Source of the DNA: an uncultured Clostridia bacterium
Lineage (GTDB): Bacteria > Bacillota > Clostridia > Christensenellales > Borkfalkiaceae
Reading direction: 5' to 3'
DNA: 8,186 nt
NCBI GenBank assembly: GCA_947177825.1
Contig: CAMWWA010000049.1
Span: 1 to 8,186, forward strand
The notes beneath the pieces are model-generated. The model did not search any database and was not told where the DNA came from. It worked only from the letters and a program-made list of their open reading frames with translations. A program made the position numbers and the translations under genes. Below are positions 1-5,730 of this stretch, piece by piece (the stretch's first letter is position 1; the number at the start of each line of letters is the position of its first letter).

Positions 1-504
1 GTCGTATATTATCGAGCGGTACTGCACGTCCGCGGAGGCGGAAGTGAAGCAGAGAGGGGGATAGATTACGCACCACCAGTTGTCTCCTACGCCCTCGCCC
101 AGCTCTATTATAAGCGCGTCGTAAACGCCCTCCTCCAGCGTAAGCTCGCCGTAAACTCGCGTAGGGAATTTTTCCTGACGGACGGACGCCCTTGCGCCGT
201 AGTGGTAGCCGCGCTCTTCCAGCGCCTTTTCGCACACCTTTTCTATCTGAGGCAGCAGGCCGCCCATCACTTCCATAGCCGCTTCCTTGGTCACGCACTC
301 CTTGACGTAGGGGGTTATGAATTTAACAGCTTCGTCCTTGACTTCGTATTTGACGCGCTGGTCCTCTTCGCTGTTGGAATTGGCGCGGACGTGAATGCGC
401 AGATAGTCCGTATAGACCTCTTCCTGCGGCTTGCTCATTCCCACGAAAAACACCGTTGCCGCCAGAACGGCTACCACGCCTAAAACTACTAAAAACTTTT
501 TCAT
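1..504 (-). CDS. spoIIR: Stage II sporulation protein R (SpoIIR), N-terminal 168 residues
   Basis: SpoIIR is made in the forespore and secreted across the septum, where it triggers SpoIIGA in the mother cell to cleave pro-sigma-E. Visible here are an N-terminal hydrophobic export segment (about residues 4-23, after MKKF), the family block YLRIHVRANSNSEEDQRVK (34-52), and the signature GDNWWCVIYPPLCF (140-153). The frame is open to the window edge, so the C-terminus is missing (family proteins are usually a little over 200 residues). The ATG at 504-502 is chosen because GAGGTG lies six bases upstream (511-516 on the plus strand) and the hydrophobic segment starts right after it. It lies 72 bp downstream of the SLOG gene on the same strand, with a possible promoter of its own. 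Identification rests on motifs and is strong. Confidence 0.95.
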   Translation of the reverse strand, partial: MKKFLVVLGVVAVLAATVFFVGMSKPQEEVYTDYLRIHVRANSNSEEDQRVKYEVKDEAVKFITPYVKECVTKEAAMEVMGGLLPQIEKVCEKALEERGYHYGARASVRQEKFPTRVYGELTLEEGVYDALIIELGEGVGDNWWCVIYPPLCFTSASADVQYRSIIYD

Positions 505-537
505 ACCGGTCACCTCGTTATCGTCGTTTGCACAATC

Positions 538-567
538 TTTATTGACCGGTGTGAAATTATTTATACT
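538..567 (-). promoter_or_regulatory. Possible forespore sigma-F/G-type promoter for spoIIR
   Basis: On the minus strand AGTATA (562-567) fits the -35 of sigma-F/G promoters. After 14 bases comes GGTCAATAAA (538-547), a partial match to the sigma-F -10 beginning GG. spoIIR belongs to the sigma-F regulon in Bacillus subtilis, which is why this weak match is reported. The -10 has several mismatches and the spacing is short. An inverted repeat, ACCGGTCA (505-512) and TGACCGGT (543-550), links the -10 region to the ribosome-binding site. Confidence 0.35.
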
Positions 568-576
568 AAAATTTTT

Positions 577-1041
577 TTAAATTACGAAAATTTTTTTATT
601 GTTTTCCACGGCGTAGCTGACGGTGTAGTAGGTGCCGCCCTCGTGCTTGCGGTCGTACGCAAACAGAACGTCGCAGTTGTCAACCATATATCTGTCGCGC
701 GCGTACATACACCCCTTATAATAGCGGTCGGAAAGCACGCGCACCTCGTCGCATTTTTGAATAATTTCGGCGTATTTTTGCTTTTCGGAGGGAGGAAAAC
801 TCTTTTCCTGCTCCGGGCAGGGTACGCATGCGATAAGCTTTATATTGCCGTTTTGCTCCTTAAGCTCCAGCACGGTCTGCGCCGCAAGCAAATCGAAGCC
901 CCAAGCCATACCGCATAAAAAGGTGTCGTAGCCCTTGTCTATTATGCCCTGCACGCACTCTTTAAGAAAGGAAATATCAAAGTCCTTTTCCACTTCGCGG
1001 TGCCCCGTAAACGCGCACGTCTTTCTCTTATTCATAGTCAT
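577..1041 (-). CDS. SLOG-family (DUF1273/YpsA-like) nucleotide-binding protein
   Basis: A 154-residue Rossmann-like protein of the SLOG superfamily, close in type to YpsA/DUF1273. Visible motifs are FTGHR (11-15) at the first strand-loop, the glycine-rich CGMAWGFD (43-50), a PCPEQ segment (74-78), YARDRYMVDNCDVLFAYD (113-130) and GGTYYT (135-140). The family is expected to bind nucleotides or related ligands; the cellular role here is unknown, and no function should be inferred beyond that. The ATG at 1041 overlaps the rsmG stop as ATGA, which suggests translational coupling; a second ATG two codons later (1035) is possible, and neither has a clear Shine-Dalgarno. The gene stops just before an A/T-rich leader in front of spoIIR. 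Confidence 0.85.
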   Translation of the reverse strand: MTMNKRKTCAFTGHREVEKDFDISFLKECVQGIIDKGYDTFLCGMAWGFDLLAAQTVLELKEQNGNIKLIACVPCPEQEKSFPPSEKQKYAEIIQKCDEVRVLSDRYYKGCMYARDRYMVDNCDVLFAYDRKHEGGTYYTVSYAVENNKKIFVI

Positions 1042-1721
1042 ATAAGGGGGGCTTTGCGCTCTTTGCCCTGCCCGCGGGGGTACTGTCTGGGTGTGTGCGC
1101 AACCTTTTTTATTATAATCAGGGTGCGCTTTTCGCCGTTCGGCAGCTCGTATTGTTCTTGCCTTTCAAGCTCGCCGCCCAGTATTTTGATTGCGTTAGCC
1201 GCTTCCTTAATCTCTTCCGCGGCGTCGCCCTTATAGGCTATGAATTTACCGCCGATTTTGACGAACGGCAAACAGTATTCGCAAAGGGTGTTCAGCCTGG
1301 CAACCGCTCTCGCCACCGCAAAATCGAACTTTTCGCGGTAGATAACTTCCCTTGCGGCGTCCTCGGCACGCGCGTTTTTAACTTCGACGTTCTTCAAGTT
1401 CAACTTATCGACAACCGTCTGTAAATAACCGCACTTTTTGCCCGTGCTCTCAATAAGCAAAAACTTCAAATCGTCCCTTACAAGCTTTAAGGGAACGGAG
1501 GGGAAGCCGCCGCCCGAACCTATCTCGACCACGCTTGCGTTTTGGGTGAAAAAGCTTTCGCCCGCGACCGAATCGAGGAAATGTTTAATATAAACTTCCT
1601 TTTCGTCAGTAATCGCAGTCAGATTGAACTTATTATTATAATCGAGCAGCAAATTTTTGAAATTTTCGAATTTCTCCTTATATTCGCCGCTTATTAAATC
1701 CGTATAATGCTTGCAATTCAT
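1038..1721 (-). CDS. rsmG: 16S rRNA (guanine-N7)-methyltransferase RsmG
   Basis: RsmG (GidB) methylates the N7 of the 530-loop guanosine of 16S rRNA (G527 in E. coli numbering) using S-adenosylmethionine. The 227-residue product is near the family length. It shows YNNKFNLTAI (28-37), the SAM-binding motif VEIGSGGGFPSVPL (65-78), ARAED (117-121), FAVARAVARL (134-143), YKGD (163-166) and the basic end TPRQYPR (210-216). Family members usually have Gly where Ser75 stands. The only Met start is 1721-1719; it leaves about 25 residues before the conserved core, as expected. No Shine-Dalgarno is present, and the promoter places transcription start within a few bases of the ATG. It is divergent from dnaN and lacks its usual mnmG neighbour. 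Confidence 0.96.
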   Translation of the reverse strand: MNCKHYTDLISGEYKEKFENFKNLLLDYNNKFNLTAITDEKEVYIKHFLDSVAGESFFTQNASVVEIGSGGGFPSVPLKLVRDDLKFLLIESTGKKCGYLQTVVDKLNLKNVEVKNARAEDAAREVIYREKFDFAVARAVARLNTLCEYCLPFVKIGGKFIAYKGDAAEEIKEAANAIKILGGELERQEQYELPNGEKRTLIIIKKVAHTPRQYPRGQGKERKAPLI

Positions 1722-1730
1722 ATCCGCTAT

Positions 1731-1759
1731 ATTGTATCACAGGGCGGCTTCTTTAACAA
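1731..1759 (-). promoter_or_regulatory. Housekeeping promoter of rsmG (extended -10)
   Basis: Read on the minus strand: -35 TTGTTA (1754-1759), a 17-base spacer, then TGATACAAT, an extended -10 with TACAAT at 1731-1736. The expected start point is near 1724, only about three bases before the rsmG ATG at 1721, so the mRNA would be leaderless or nearly so. Confidence 0.7.
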
Positions 1760-1772
1760 GCGTTTTCAAACC

Positions 1773-1951
1773 GGTTGATTTGTAGATAATTTTATCGACT
1801 TGTTCACATTTTGCGGTTGATAATTATTTTTTGTTTCAATCTCCGACATTTTTTTATTTTTTTCGGGACGGGGTTGAAAAAGTTTATGAACTTTTCAACT
1901 TTTTATCAACTTATTAACTCACAAAAAACGTTGAAATAATGTGCATTCAAC
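1773..1951. repeat. Cluster of seven GTTGA/TCAAC motifs
   Basis: GTTGA occurs at 1774-1778, 1816-1820, 1873-1877 and 1930-1934, and its complement TCAAC at 1895-1899, 1906-1910 and 1947-1951. Two steps between forward copies are both 57 bp. Chance would give fewer than one in this length. Two pairs form hairpins: 1873-1899 (11 pairs with one bulged A, loop TATG) and 1930-1951 (six pairs). Several copies lie inside degenerate DnaA boxes (TTATCAAC), so these may be weak initiator sites. Confidence 0.6.
1781..1789 (-). promoter_or_regulatory. DnaA box variant TTATCTACA
   Basis: TGTAGATAA on the plus strand, i.e. TTATCTACA on the minus strand, one mismatch from the consensus TTATCCACA. It is identical to the box at 2034-2042 in the opposite orientation. 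It lies 22 bp upstream of the rsmG -35, so DnaA binding might also affect that promoter. Confidence 0.6.
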
Positions 1952-2033
1952 CCGCTTAAAATAAGCTTATTTTGTTGCTTTTTTCCGCGTTTTTTGTTAT
2001 TATATTAAAGGCGTTATATAAGGTTGCCCCGAT

Positions 2034-2042
2034 TTATCTACA
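2034..2042 (+). promoter_or_regulatory. DnaA box variant TTATCTACA next to the unwinding module
   Basis: TTATCTACA, one mismatch to consensus. It is followed by a GC-rich spacer and then the triplet run and A/T-rich segment. This is the position of the box that loads DnaA onto the melting strand in well-studied Firmicute origins. Confidence 0.65.
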
Positions 2043-2055
2043 ATTGCACCGCAAC

Positions 2056-2114
2056 CTACTAATAATACTACCGTTAAAAATTAAAAAAATAATAAATATA
2101 TTACAAATAAAAAA
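2056..2114 (+). other. DnaA-trio-like triplets and A/T-rich unwinding element
   Basis: Triplets CTA CTA ATA ATA CTA occupy 2056-2070; on the complementary strand they read 3'-GAT GAT TAT TAT GAT-5', close to the DnaA-trio consensus 3'-(G/A)A(T/A)-5'. They run into 2074-2114, which contains only one G/C base (C2104). The order and strand match the B. subtilis unwinding region. The dnaN ribosome-binding site follows 20 bp later. Confidence 0.55.
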
Positions 2115-2146
2115 CGAAAGAAAGAGAAAAAGCGAGGATAAGAGTT

Positions 2147-3253
2147 ATGAAAATTATTTGTGAAGGTCTTGATTTATCGGAAGCCGTTTTAAAGGTTATC
2201 AAAGCTTGCGCGTCCAGAACTACCGTTCCCGTAATGGAGTGCATAAAGCTTGCGGCTAAAAACGATACCATTACTCTCACCGCGACGGACGGAGAGATTG
2301 CTATACAGAAAAAGATTAAGGCGGAAGTGTGCGAGGAAGGCGAGATATGCGTTCCCGGCAAATTCTTTTCCGACTTTATAAAGAAGCTGGAGGGAGTGCA
2401 GATAACCCTCAGTGCCGAAGGCTCCAAGATGGACATTATGTACGCGGACAGCCAGACTTCCATGCAGGTGCTTTCAGCCGACGACTTCCCCAAGGTGGAT
2501 ACCGAAGTCAACGAAAATTCGGTAGTTTTGAAGACCTCCGAACTCAAAAGACTTATTTCTTCCACGTCGTTCTGCTGCGCAACCGACGATTCGCGCCCCA
2601 TTTTAAAGGGCTGTCAGATAGTGGTTACGGGACACGACGTCTGCGTGACGGCTCTCGACGGATTCCGCCTTGCAACCGCAACCGGACAAGTAGTTTCGTC
2701 TACGGGCGACCTTGAAATAATCTGCCCTTCCAGAACGCTTAACGAAATCGAAAAGATGCTGCCCGCGGACGAGGGCGAAACCGAACTCAAAATAGAGAGG
2801 GGTATTCTTTTAATCTGCGTCGACGATACCGTGCTGACTTCCTGTCTGTACAACGGCGACTTTATCAAAAAGGACAACATCATTCCCAAGACCTATCTTA
2901 CGACGGTAACCGTAAAGAAGGACCTTTTAAAGGCTTCCATCGACCGCGCGGCGATTTTGGTAAGGGGCGACAGAAACAGTCTTATAATTATGGACGTCTG
3001 CCAGGGAAAGGTTGAAATTTCCTCCAATTCCGAAATAGGCAACGTAAACGAACCGGTTAAGGCGGAGGTTGACGGCAAGGATTTGAGAATCGCAATGAAT
3101 TCCAAATTCATTTCCGACGCCATTGGAGCCCTTGACGAGGAGGACGTGGTTTTGTCCTTTAATAATCAGGTTCAGCCGTTTATTTGTGAAAATAAGCAAA
3201 ATAAGAACGTGCTGTACTTAATTTTGCCCGTCAGGACCACGAATAACGCTTGA
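2147..3253 (+). CDS. dnaN: DNA polymerase III sliding clamp (beta subunit)
   Basis: DnaN forms the ring-shaped dimer that tethers the replicative polymerase to DNA. The product has 368 residues, the usual length, and three repeated clamp folds are expected (about 1-120, 128-245 and 248-368). Recognisable segments are SADDFPKV (109-116) at the end of the first fold, DDSRPILKGCQIV (146-158) and TALDGFRLA (168-176) in the second, and the terminal YLILPVRT in the third. The ATG at 2147 has GAGGA at 2134-2138, eight bases upstream. It lies directly beside the likely origin, but without dnaA in front. A convincing dnaN promoter was not found. No clear terminator follows, and a promoter candidate for rpmH overlaps its stop codon. 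Confidence 0.97.
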   Translation: MKIICEGLDLSEAVLKVIKACASRTTVPVMECIKLAAKNDTITLTATDGEIAIQKKIKAEVCEEGEICVPGKFFSDFIKKLEGVQITLSAEGSKMDIMYADSQTSMQVLSADDFPKVDTEVNENSVVLKTSELKRLISSTSFCCATDDSRPILKGCQIVVTGHDVCVTALDGFRLATATGQVVSSTGDLEIICPSRTLNEIEKMLPADEGETELKIERGILLICVDDTVLTSCLYNGDFIKKDNIIPKTYLTTVTVKKDLLKASIDRAAILVRGDRNSLIIMDVCQGKVEISSNSEIGNVNEPVKAEVDGKDLRIAMNSKFISDAIGALDEEDVVLSFNNQVQPFICENKQNKNVLYLILPVRTTNNA

Positions 3254-3277
3254 CTTAACCTTTAAAAAAATTATAAA
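3250..3277 (+). promoter_or_regulatory. Candidate promoter of the rpmH cluster
   Basis: TTGACT (3250-3255, five of six to the -35) and TATAAA (3272-3277, five of six to the -10) are separated by 16 bases. It overlaps the dnaN stop codon. Transcription would start near 3284, giving rpmH a leader of about 220 bases that contains the whole self-complementary element. Spacing and sequence are good, but the region is A/T-rich, so chance matches are possible. Confidence 0.5.
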
Positions 3278-3329
3278 ATAGATTGGTTAACAAACAAAAT
3301 AAAAATTAAAAAAATAAAAAACGTAGCAA

Positions 3330-3492
3330 GCAAAACCACGCTTTTGCGCAGCGCGACCCAATTTGCGATTTATCGCCTCGGTAGGTGAATTGCCGCATTT
3401 TCTAATTATTGAGTGCTAGTCAATAATGCGGCAAGAGGGCAACGCCCTAAATTCGCAAATACTATTTCGCGTCGCCAGCGAAAGAGTTTTGC
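3330..3492 (+). repeat. 163-bp self-complementary element upstream of rpmH
   Basis: Nested complementary blocks share one axis: GCAAAAC (3330-3336) with GTTTTGC (3486-3492); GCGAC (3353-3357) with GTCGC (3471-3475); ATTTGCGA (3361-3368) with TCGCAAAT (3453-3460); TTGCCGCATT (3390-3399) with AATGCGGCAA (3425-3434); and ATTGA (3408-3412) with TCAAT (3420-3424). Local alternatives also exist: GCGA/TCGC at 3365-3376, AGGGC/GCCCT at 3436-3448 and TTTCGC/GCGAAA at 3465-3483. No protein is encoded. It ends just before the rpmH ribosome-binding site. It may be a small palindromic mobile repeat (MITE-like), with the outer 7-mers as termini, or a structured rpmH leader. It matches no RNA family that I recognise. 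Confidence 0.6.
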
Positions 3493-3507
3493 GAGAAAGG
3501 AGAAACA

Positions 3508-3642
3508 ATGAAAAGAACTTACCAGCCCAAAAAGAGACAGAGAAGTAAGGTACACGGATTTAGAAAGAGAATGGCTTCCACCGCGGGAAGAAAGGTGTTG
3601 AAGAGAAGAAGAAATAAGGGTAGAAAGAAGCTCAGCGCATAA
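3508..3642 (+). CDS. rpmH: 50S ribosomal protein L34
   Basis: L34 is a small basic protein of the large ribosomal subunit. The 44-residue product starts [20 protein letters not shown], continues with [11 protein letters not shown] and ends KGRKKLSA, all canonical and of normal length. The ATG is preceded by AAAGGAG (3496-3502) at five bases, the strongest ribosome-binding site in the window. It heads the rpmH-rnpA-yidD-yidC-jag cluster, as in most Firmicutes. Here it follows dnaN on the same strand rather than facing away from dnaA. The long self-complementary element sits directly upstream and might influence its expression. Confidence 0.98.
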   Translation: MKRTYQPKKRQRSKVHGFRKRMASTAGRKVLKRRRNKGRKKLSA

Positions 3643-3647
3643 GGCGC

Positions 3648-3662
3648 GCGGTGAGCCACCGC
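3648..3662 (+). other. Small hairpin between rpmH and rnpA
   Basis: GCGGTG (3648-3653) and CACCGC (3657-3662) form a six-pair stem with the loop AGC, five bases after the rpmH stop. There is no T-run, so it is not an intrinsic terminator. It could stabilise the rpmH 3' end or separate the very different L34 and RNase P protein levels; that role is inference. Confidence 0.4.
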
Positions 3663-3703
3663 AAGAGAGGACTTGGCAGCAGCAAAGCGTAAGTTATAAG
3701 TAG

Positions 3704-4024
3704 ATGAAGTACCAGCGGCTCAAAAAAAACGCAGACTTCCAGAAGCTGTTCAAAAAGGGTAAAAGGGTATTTTCCCGCACGCTTACCGTAATCTATACTC
3801 CCGCAAGGGAAAAGACGGTTATGGGTATAGCCCTTTCCAAAAAACACGGCAAGGCGGTTAAACGCAACCGCATTAAAAGGCTTATAAGGGCGGCGTTTTC
3901 AAATAATTTTCAAAAGCTTAACGGCACCTATTCCCTGGTCGTACTTCCTAAGATTTGCGAAGAGTACAGCTATGCGGAAATAGAAAAGGGTCTTACGGCC
4001 TGCTTCCGGAGAATGGAAGGGTGA
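3704..4024 (+). CDS. rnpA: Ribonuclease P protein component
   Basis: RnpA binds the catalytic RNase P RNA and helps recognise the 5' leader of precursor tRNAs. The 106-residue product has the family start MKYQRLKKNADFQKLFKKGKR and the hallmark basic helix KAVKRNRIKRLIR (50-62) with its RNR core. The end (EIEKGLTACFRRM) fits the last family helix. The ATG at 3704 gives the normal N-terminus but has no good Shine-Dalgarno in the 61-base gap after rpmH. Its stop overlaps the GTG start of yidD (GTGA), as usual for tightly packed copies of this cluster. Confidence 0.95.
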   Translation: MKYQRLKKNADFQKLFKKGKRVFSRTLTVIYTPAREKTVMGIALSKKHGKAVKRNRIKRLIRAAFSNNFQKLNGTYSLVVLPKICEEYSYAEIEKGLTACFRRMEG

Positions 4025-4311
4025 AAGCGCGCCGCCTGTTTTCATACACGCGCTTTGCAATTTTCAAGCCGTGGCTGTGGGCAAAGATAATCGGCATGCA
4101 CGCAATCGTATTCTATCAGAACAACCTTTCGCGGCATACCTGCCTGTACGAGCCCACGTGTTCGGAATATACTCTGCGCTGTTTAAACAATCACGGCTTT
4201 ATAATAGGCGTGTTGCTGGGCGTGTGGCGGCTTTTAAGGTGTAATCCTTTTTCCAAGGGGGGCTTCGACCCCGCCCCCGAAAATCATTTTAAATTAAAAT
4301 GGGTTCTATAG
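4021..4311 (+). CDS. yidD: Membrane protein insertion efficiency factor YidD
   Basis: YidD is a small membrane-associated protein that aids YidC-dependent insertion. The 96-residue product carries the signature from YQNNLS (32-37) through CLYEPTCSEY (41-50) to RLLRCNPFSKGGFDPAP (70-86), with conserved Cys41, Cys47 and Cys74. The GTG at 4021, overlapping the rnpA stop as GTGA, is preferred: it gives a normal N-terminus with a basic amphipathic segment (KARRLFSYTRFAIFKPWLWAK) and has GGAG nine bases upstream (4008-4011). An in-frame ATG at 3955 would add 22 residues that merely overlap rnpA. A 17-bp A/T palindrome (4285-4301) lies in its 3' end. Confidence 0.93.
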   Translation: MKARRLFSYTRFAIFKPWLWAKIIGMHAIVFYQNNLSRHTCLYEPTCSEYTLRCLNNHGFIIGVLLGVWRLLRCNPFSKGGFDPAPENHFKLKWVL

Positions 4312-4341
4312 CCGTTTATTTTAAAATAATGAACTTAGCAT

Positions 4342-5718
4342 ATGTTTTATAATTTATTGACAGACAGCGGTACTCTGGGCTACGGCGTAAAGACTATCGC
4401 GGACATCAATCTCAACTGGATTGGTCAATTGATAAGAATTCTTATCGAGGGAATAGGCATTGTCGGTGTGGGCATCATCGTGTTCACGCTCATCTTAAAG
4501 ACTATCGTTTTGCCTCTCGATATCTATTCCAGAATAAAGGGTAAAAAGCAGGCGCTCATAATGGAGCGTATGCGCCCGCAGATGGAAAAGCTTCAAAAGC
4601 AGTACGCCAACGACAAGAGCATGTATAACCAAAAGGTTATGGAGCTGCAGAAGAAGAGCGGATATTCCATGTTCGGCGCGTGCCTGCCAATTATCGTTTC
4701 GCTCGTAATATTCATTATCGTCTTCAACGCGTTCTCGACCTATTCGCAATACGCAAACCTGCGCAACTACAACGATATGGTCAACGTCTATAACGGCGTG
4801 GTGCAGACCTACGTAATCAACGACGAGCATCCCGACGGATTTTTGCACGAGGTGCAGCTGGACGAGGACACCATAGACTATTCGGTGGACTACTCCAAAT
4901 TTGCCGCGCACTACAACAAGGTAAAGGGTGCTTCGGATTCCAACTGGCAGGTGCAGGACGAGGACGGCGTGTTCTTAGCGCTTGCACGCGAATACAAGGC
5001 GGCGCACACCGGTTACGAGGGCAATTTCGATATCAACGTAGTCAACCTCACCGACCACGGCGAGCTTACTACAACCGCCGTTTCGGTAAGAAACAATCTT
5101 GTCAGCTACTATCTGGAAGGTCCCGCCGCGGAGGAAGTAAAGCTCTTCTACGAGGGCGGAAACGACAGCTTTAAGGAAGGCCACAACAACGGCTTTTTGT
5201 GGGTAAAAAACCTGTGGTATCCCGATTCCACGCTCAATAAGGAGCTTCCCAGCTTCTCCAAGTTCAAATCGACCGTATCCAAGGCGAAAATAGGCGACGA
5301 CTACGCGGAGTCCTACGAAAAGGTAACCGCGGCGCTCTCCGCACAGAAGGGGCGCTATAACGGCTACTTCGTGCTCATCGTGCTGTCCATCGGCTTAATG
5401 CTGTTGCAGCAGTGGATATCCATGCGCTCCAACAAGTCGGTCAACGAGCTGGGCACGGTAGACGGTTCGGGTGCAAGGACCAATAAATGGATGCTGATAA
5501 TGATGCCCATATTCTACGGCGCAATCTCGTTCTTCTATTCGGCGTCCTTCTCCATATACATGATTACGAATACGCTGTACGGCTTAATCACCATGCTTAT
5601 AATCAACAAGGCGGTGGACGTCTGGTTCAAGAAGAAGGAAGAAAGGGGAGAGCTGGACGAATATCTGAACAAGCAGGCTAAGCGCCGCATGGGAAGAAAA
5701 GTAAAAAAAGTAAGGTAA
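4342..5718 (+). CDS. yidC: YidC/Oxa1-type membrane protein insertase with a large extracytoplasmic insertion
   Basis: YidC (SpoIIIJ in Bacillus) inserts and folds membrane proteins alone or with SecYEG. Membrane segments are visible at about 29-58, 110-131, 341-359, 383-403 and 404-426. A cytoplasmic coiled-coil hairpin (about 66-105) lies between the first two, and a basic tail (RRMGRKVKKVR) ends the protein. The conserved groove arginine is Lys53 here, in LILKTIVLPLD. At 458 residues it is far longer than the usual 250-290 of Firmicute paralogues. The extra length is a hydrophilic acidic segment, about 132-284, between the second and third membrane segments and before the family-like FLWVKNLWYPD (285-295). 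There is no lipobox signal peptide. No clear Shine-Dalgarno precedes the ATG. jag follows after 12 bases. Confidence 0.93.
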   Translation: MFYNLLTDSGTLGYGVKTIADINLNWIGQLIRILIEGIGIVGVGIIVFTLILKTIVLPLDIYSRIKGKKQALIMERMRPQMEKLQKQYANDKSMYNQKVMELQKKSGYSMFGACLPIIVSLVIFIIVFNAFSTYSQYANLRNYNDMVNVYNGVVQTYVINDEHPDGFLHEVQLDEDTIDYSVDYSKFAAHYNKVKGASDSNWQVQDEDGVFLALAREYKAAHTGYEGNFDINVVNLTDHGELTTTAVSVRNNLVSYYLEGPAAEEVKLFYEGGNDSFKEGHNNGFLWVKNLWYPDSTLNKELPSFSKFKSTVSKAKIGDDYAESYEKVTAALSAQKGRYNGYFVLIVLSIGLMLLQQWISMRSNKSVNELGTVDGSGARTNKWMLIMMPIFYGAISFFYSASFSIYMITNTLYGLITMLIINKAVDVWFKKKEERGELDEYLNKQAKRRMGRKVKKVR

Positions 5719-5730
5719 CGAGGATTTAAG

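Larger units (their letters stand above)
1760..2146. other. oriC: Likely chromosomal replication origin (oriC) in the rsmG-dnaN gap
   Basis: No gene is supported between rsmG and dnaN. The gap holds two copies of TTATCTACA (one mismatch to the DnaA box TTATCCACA) in opposite orientations, plus looser boxes such as TTATCAACT (1903-1911) and TTGTTCACA (1800-1808). Downstream of the second box come a GC-rich stretch (2046-2056), five CTA/ATA triplets (2056-2070) and a 41-bp segment with a single G/C base (2074-2114). That order matches the DnaA-box, DnaA-trio and unwinding layout known from B. subtilis oriC. Genes on either side are transcribed away from it, starting with dnaN. No dnaA flanks it. 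It could instead be only a DnaA-regulated dnaN leader. Confidence 0.65.

Noticed and set aside
202..483. Plus-strand open frame inside spoIIR
   Set aside because: The opposite strand encodes clear SpoIIR motifs; this frame is a shadow.
1972..2006. Promoter for dnaN (TTGCTT with TATTAT, 17-base spacer)
   Set aside because: The -35 matches in only the first three positions in very T-rich sequence; not strong enough to annotate.
3254..3288. TTAACC/GGTTAA hairpin as dnaN terminator
   Set aside because: Six weak pairs with a loop of about 24 bases and no T-run.
3411..3419. GAGTGCTAG resembling a CIRCE (HrcA) half-site
   Set aside because: The paired TTAGCACTC half nine bases away is absent, and no heat-shock gene is near.
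3955..4020. Longer YidD from the ATG at 3955
   Set aside because: The added residues lie inside rnpA in another frame and match no YidD; the GTG at 4021 gives the normal N-terminus and GTGA coupling.
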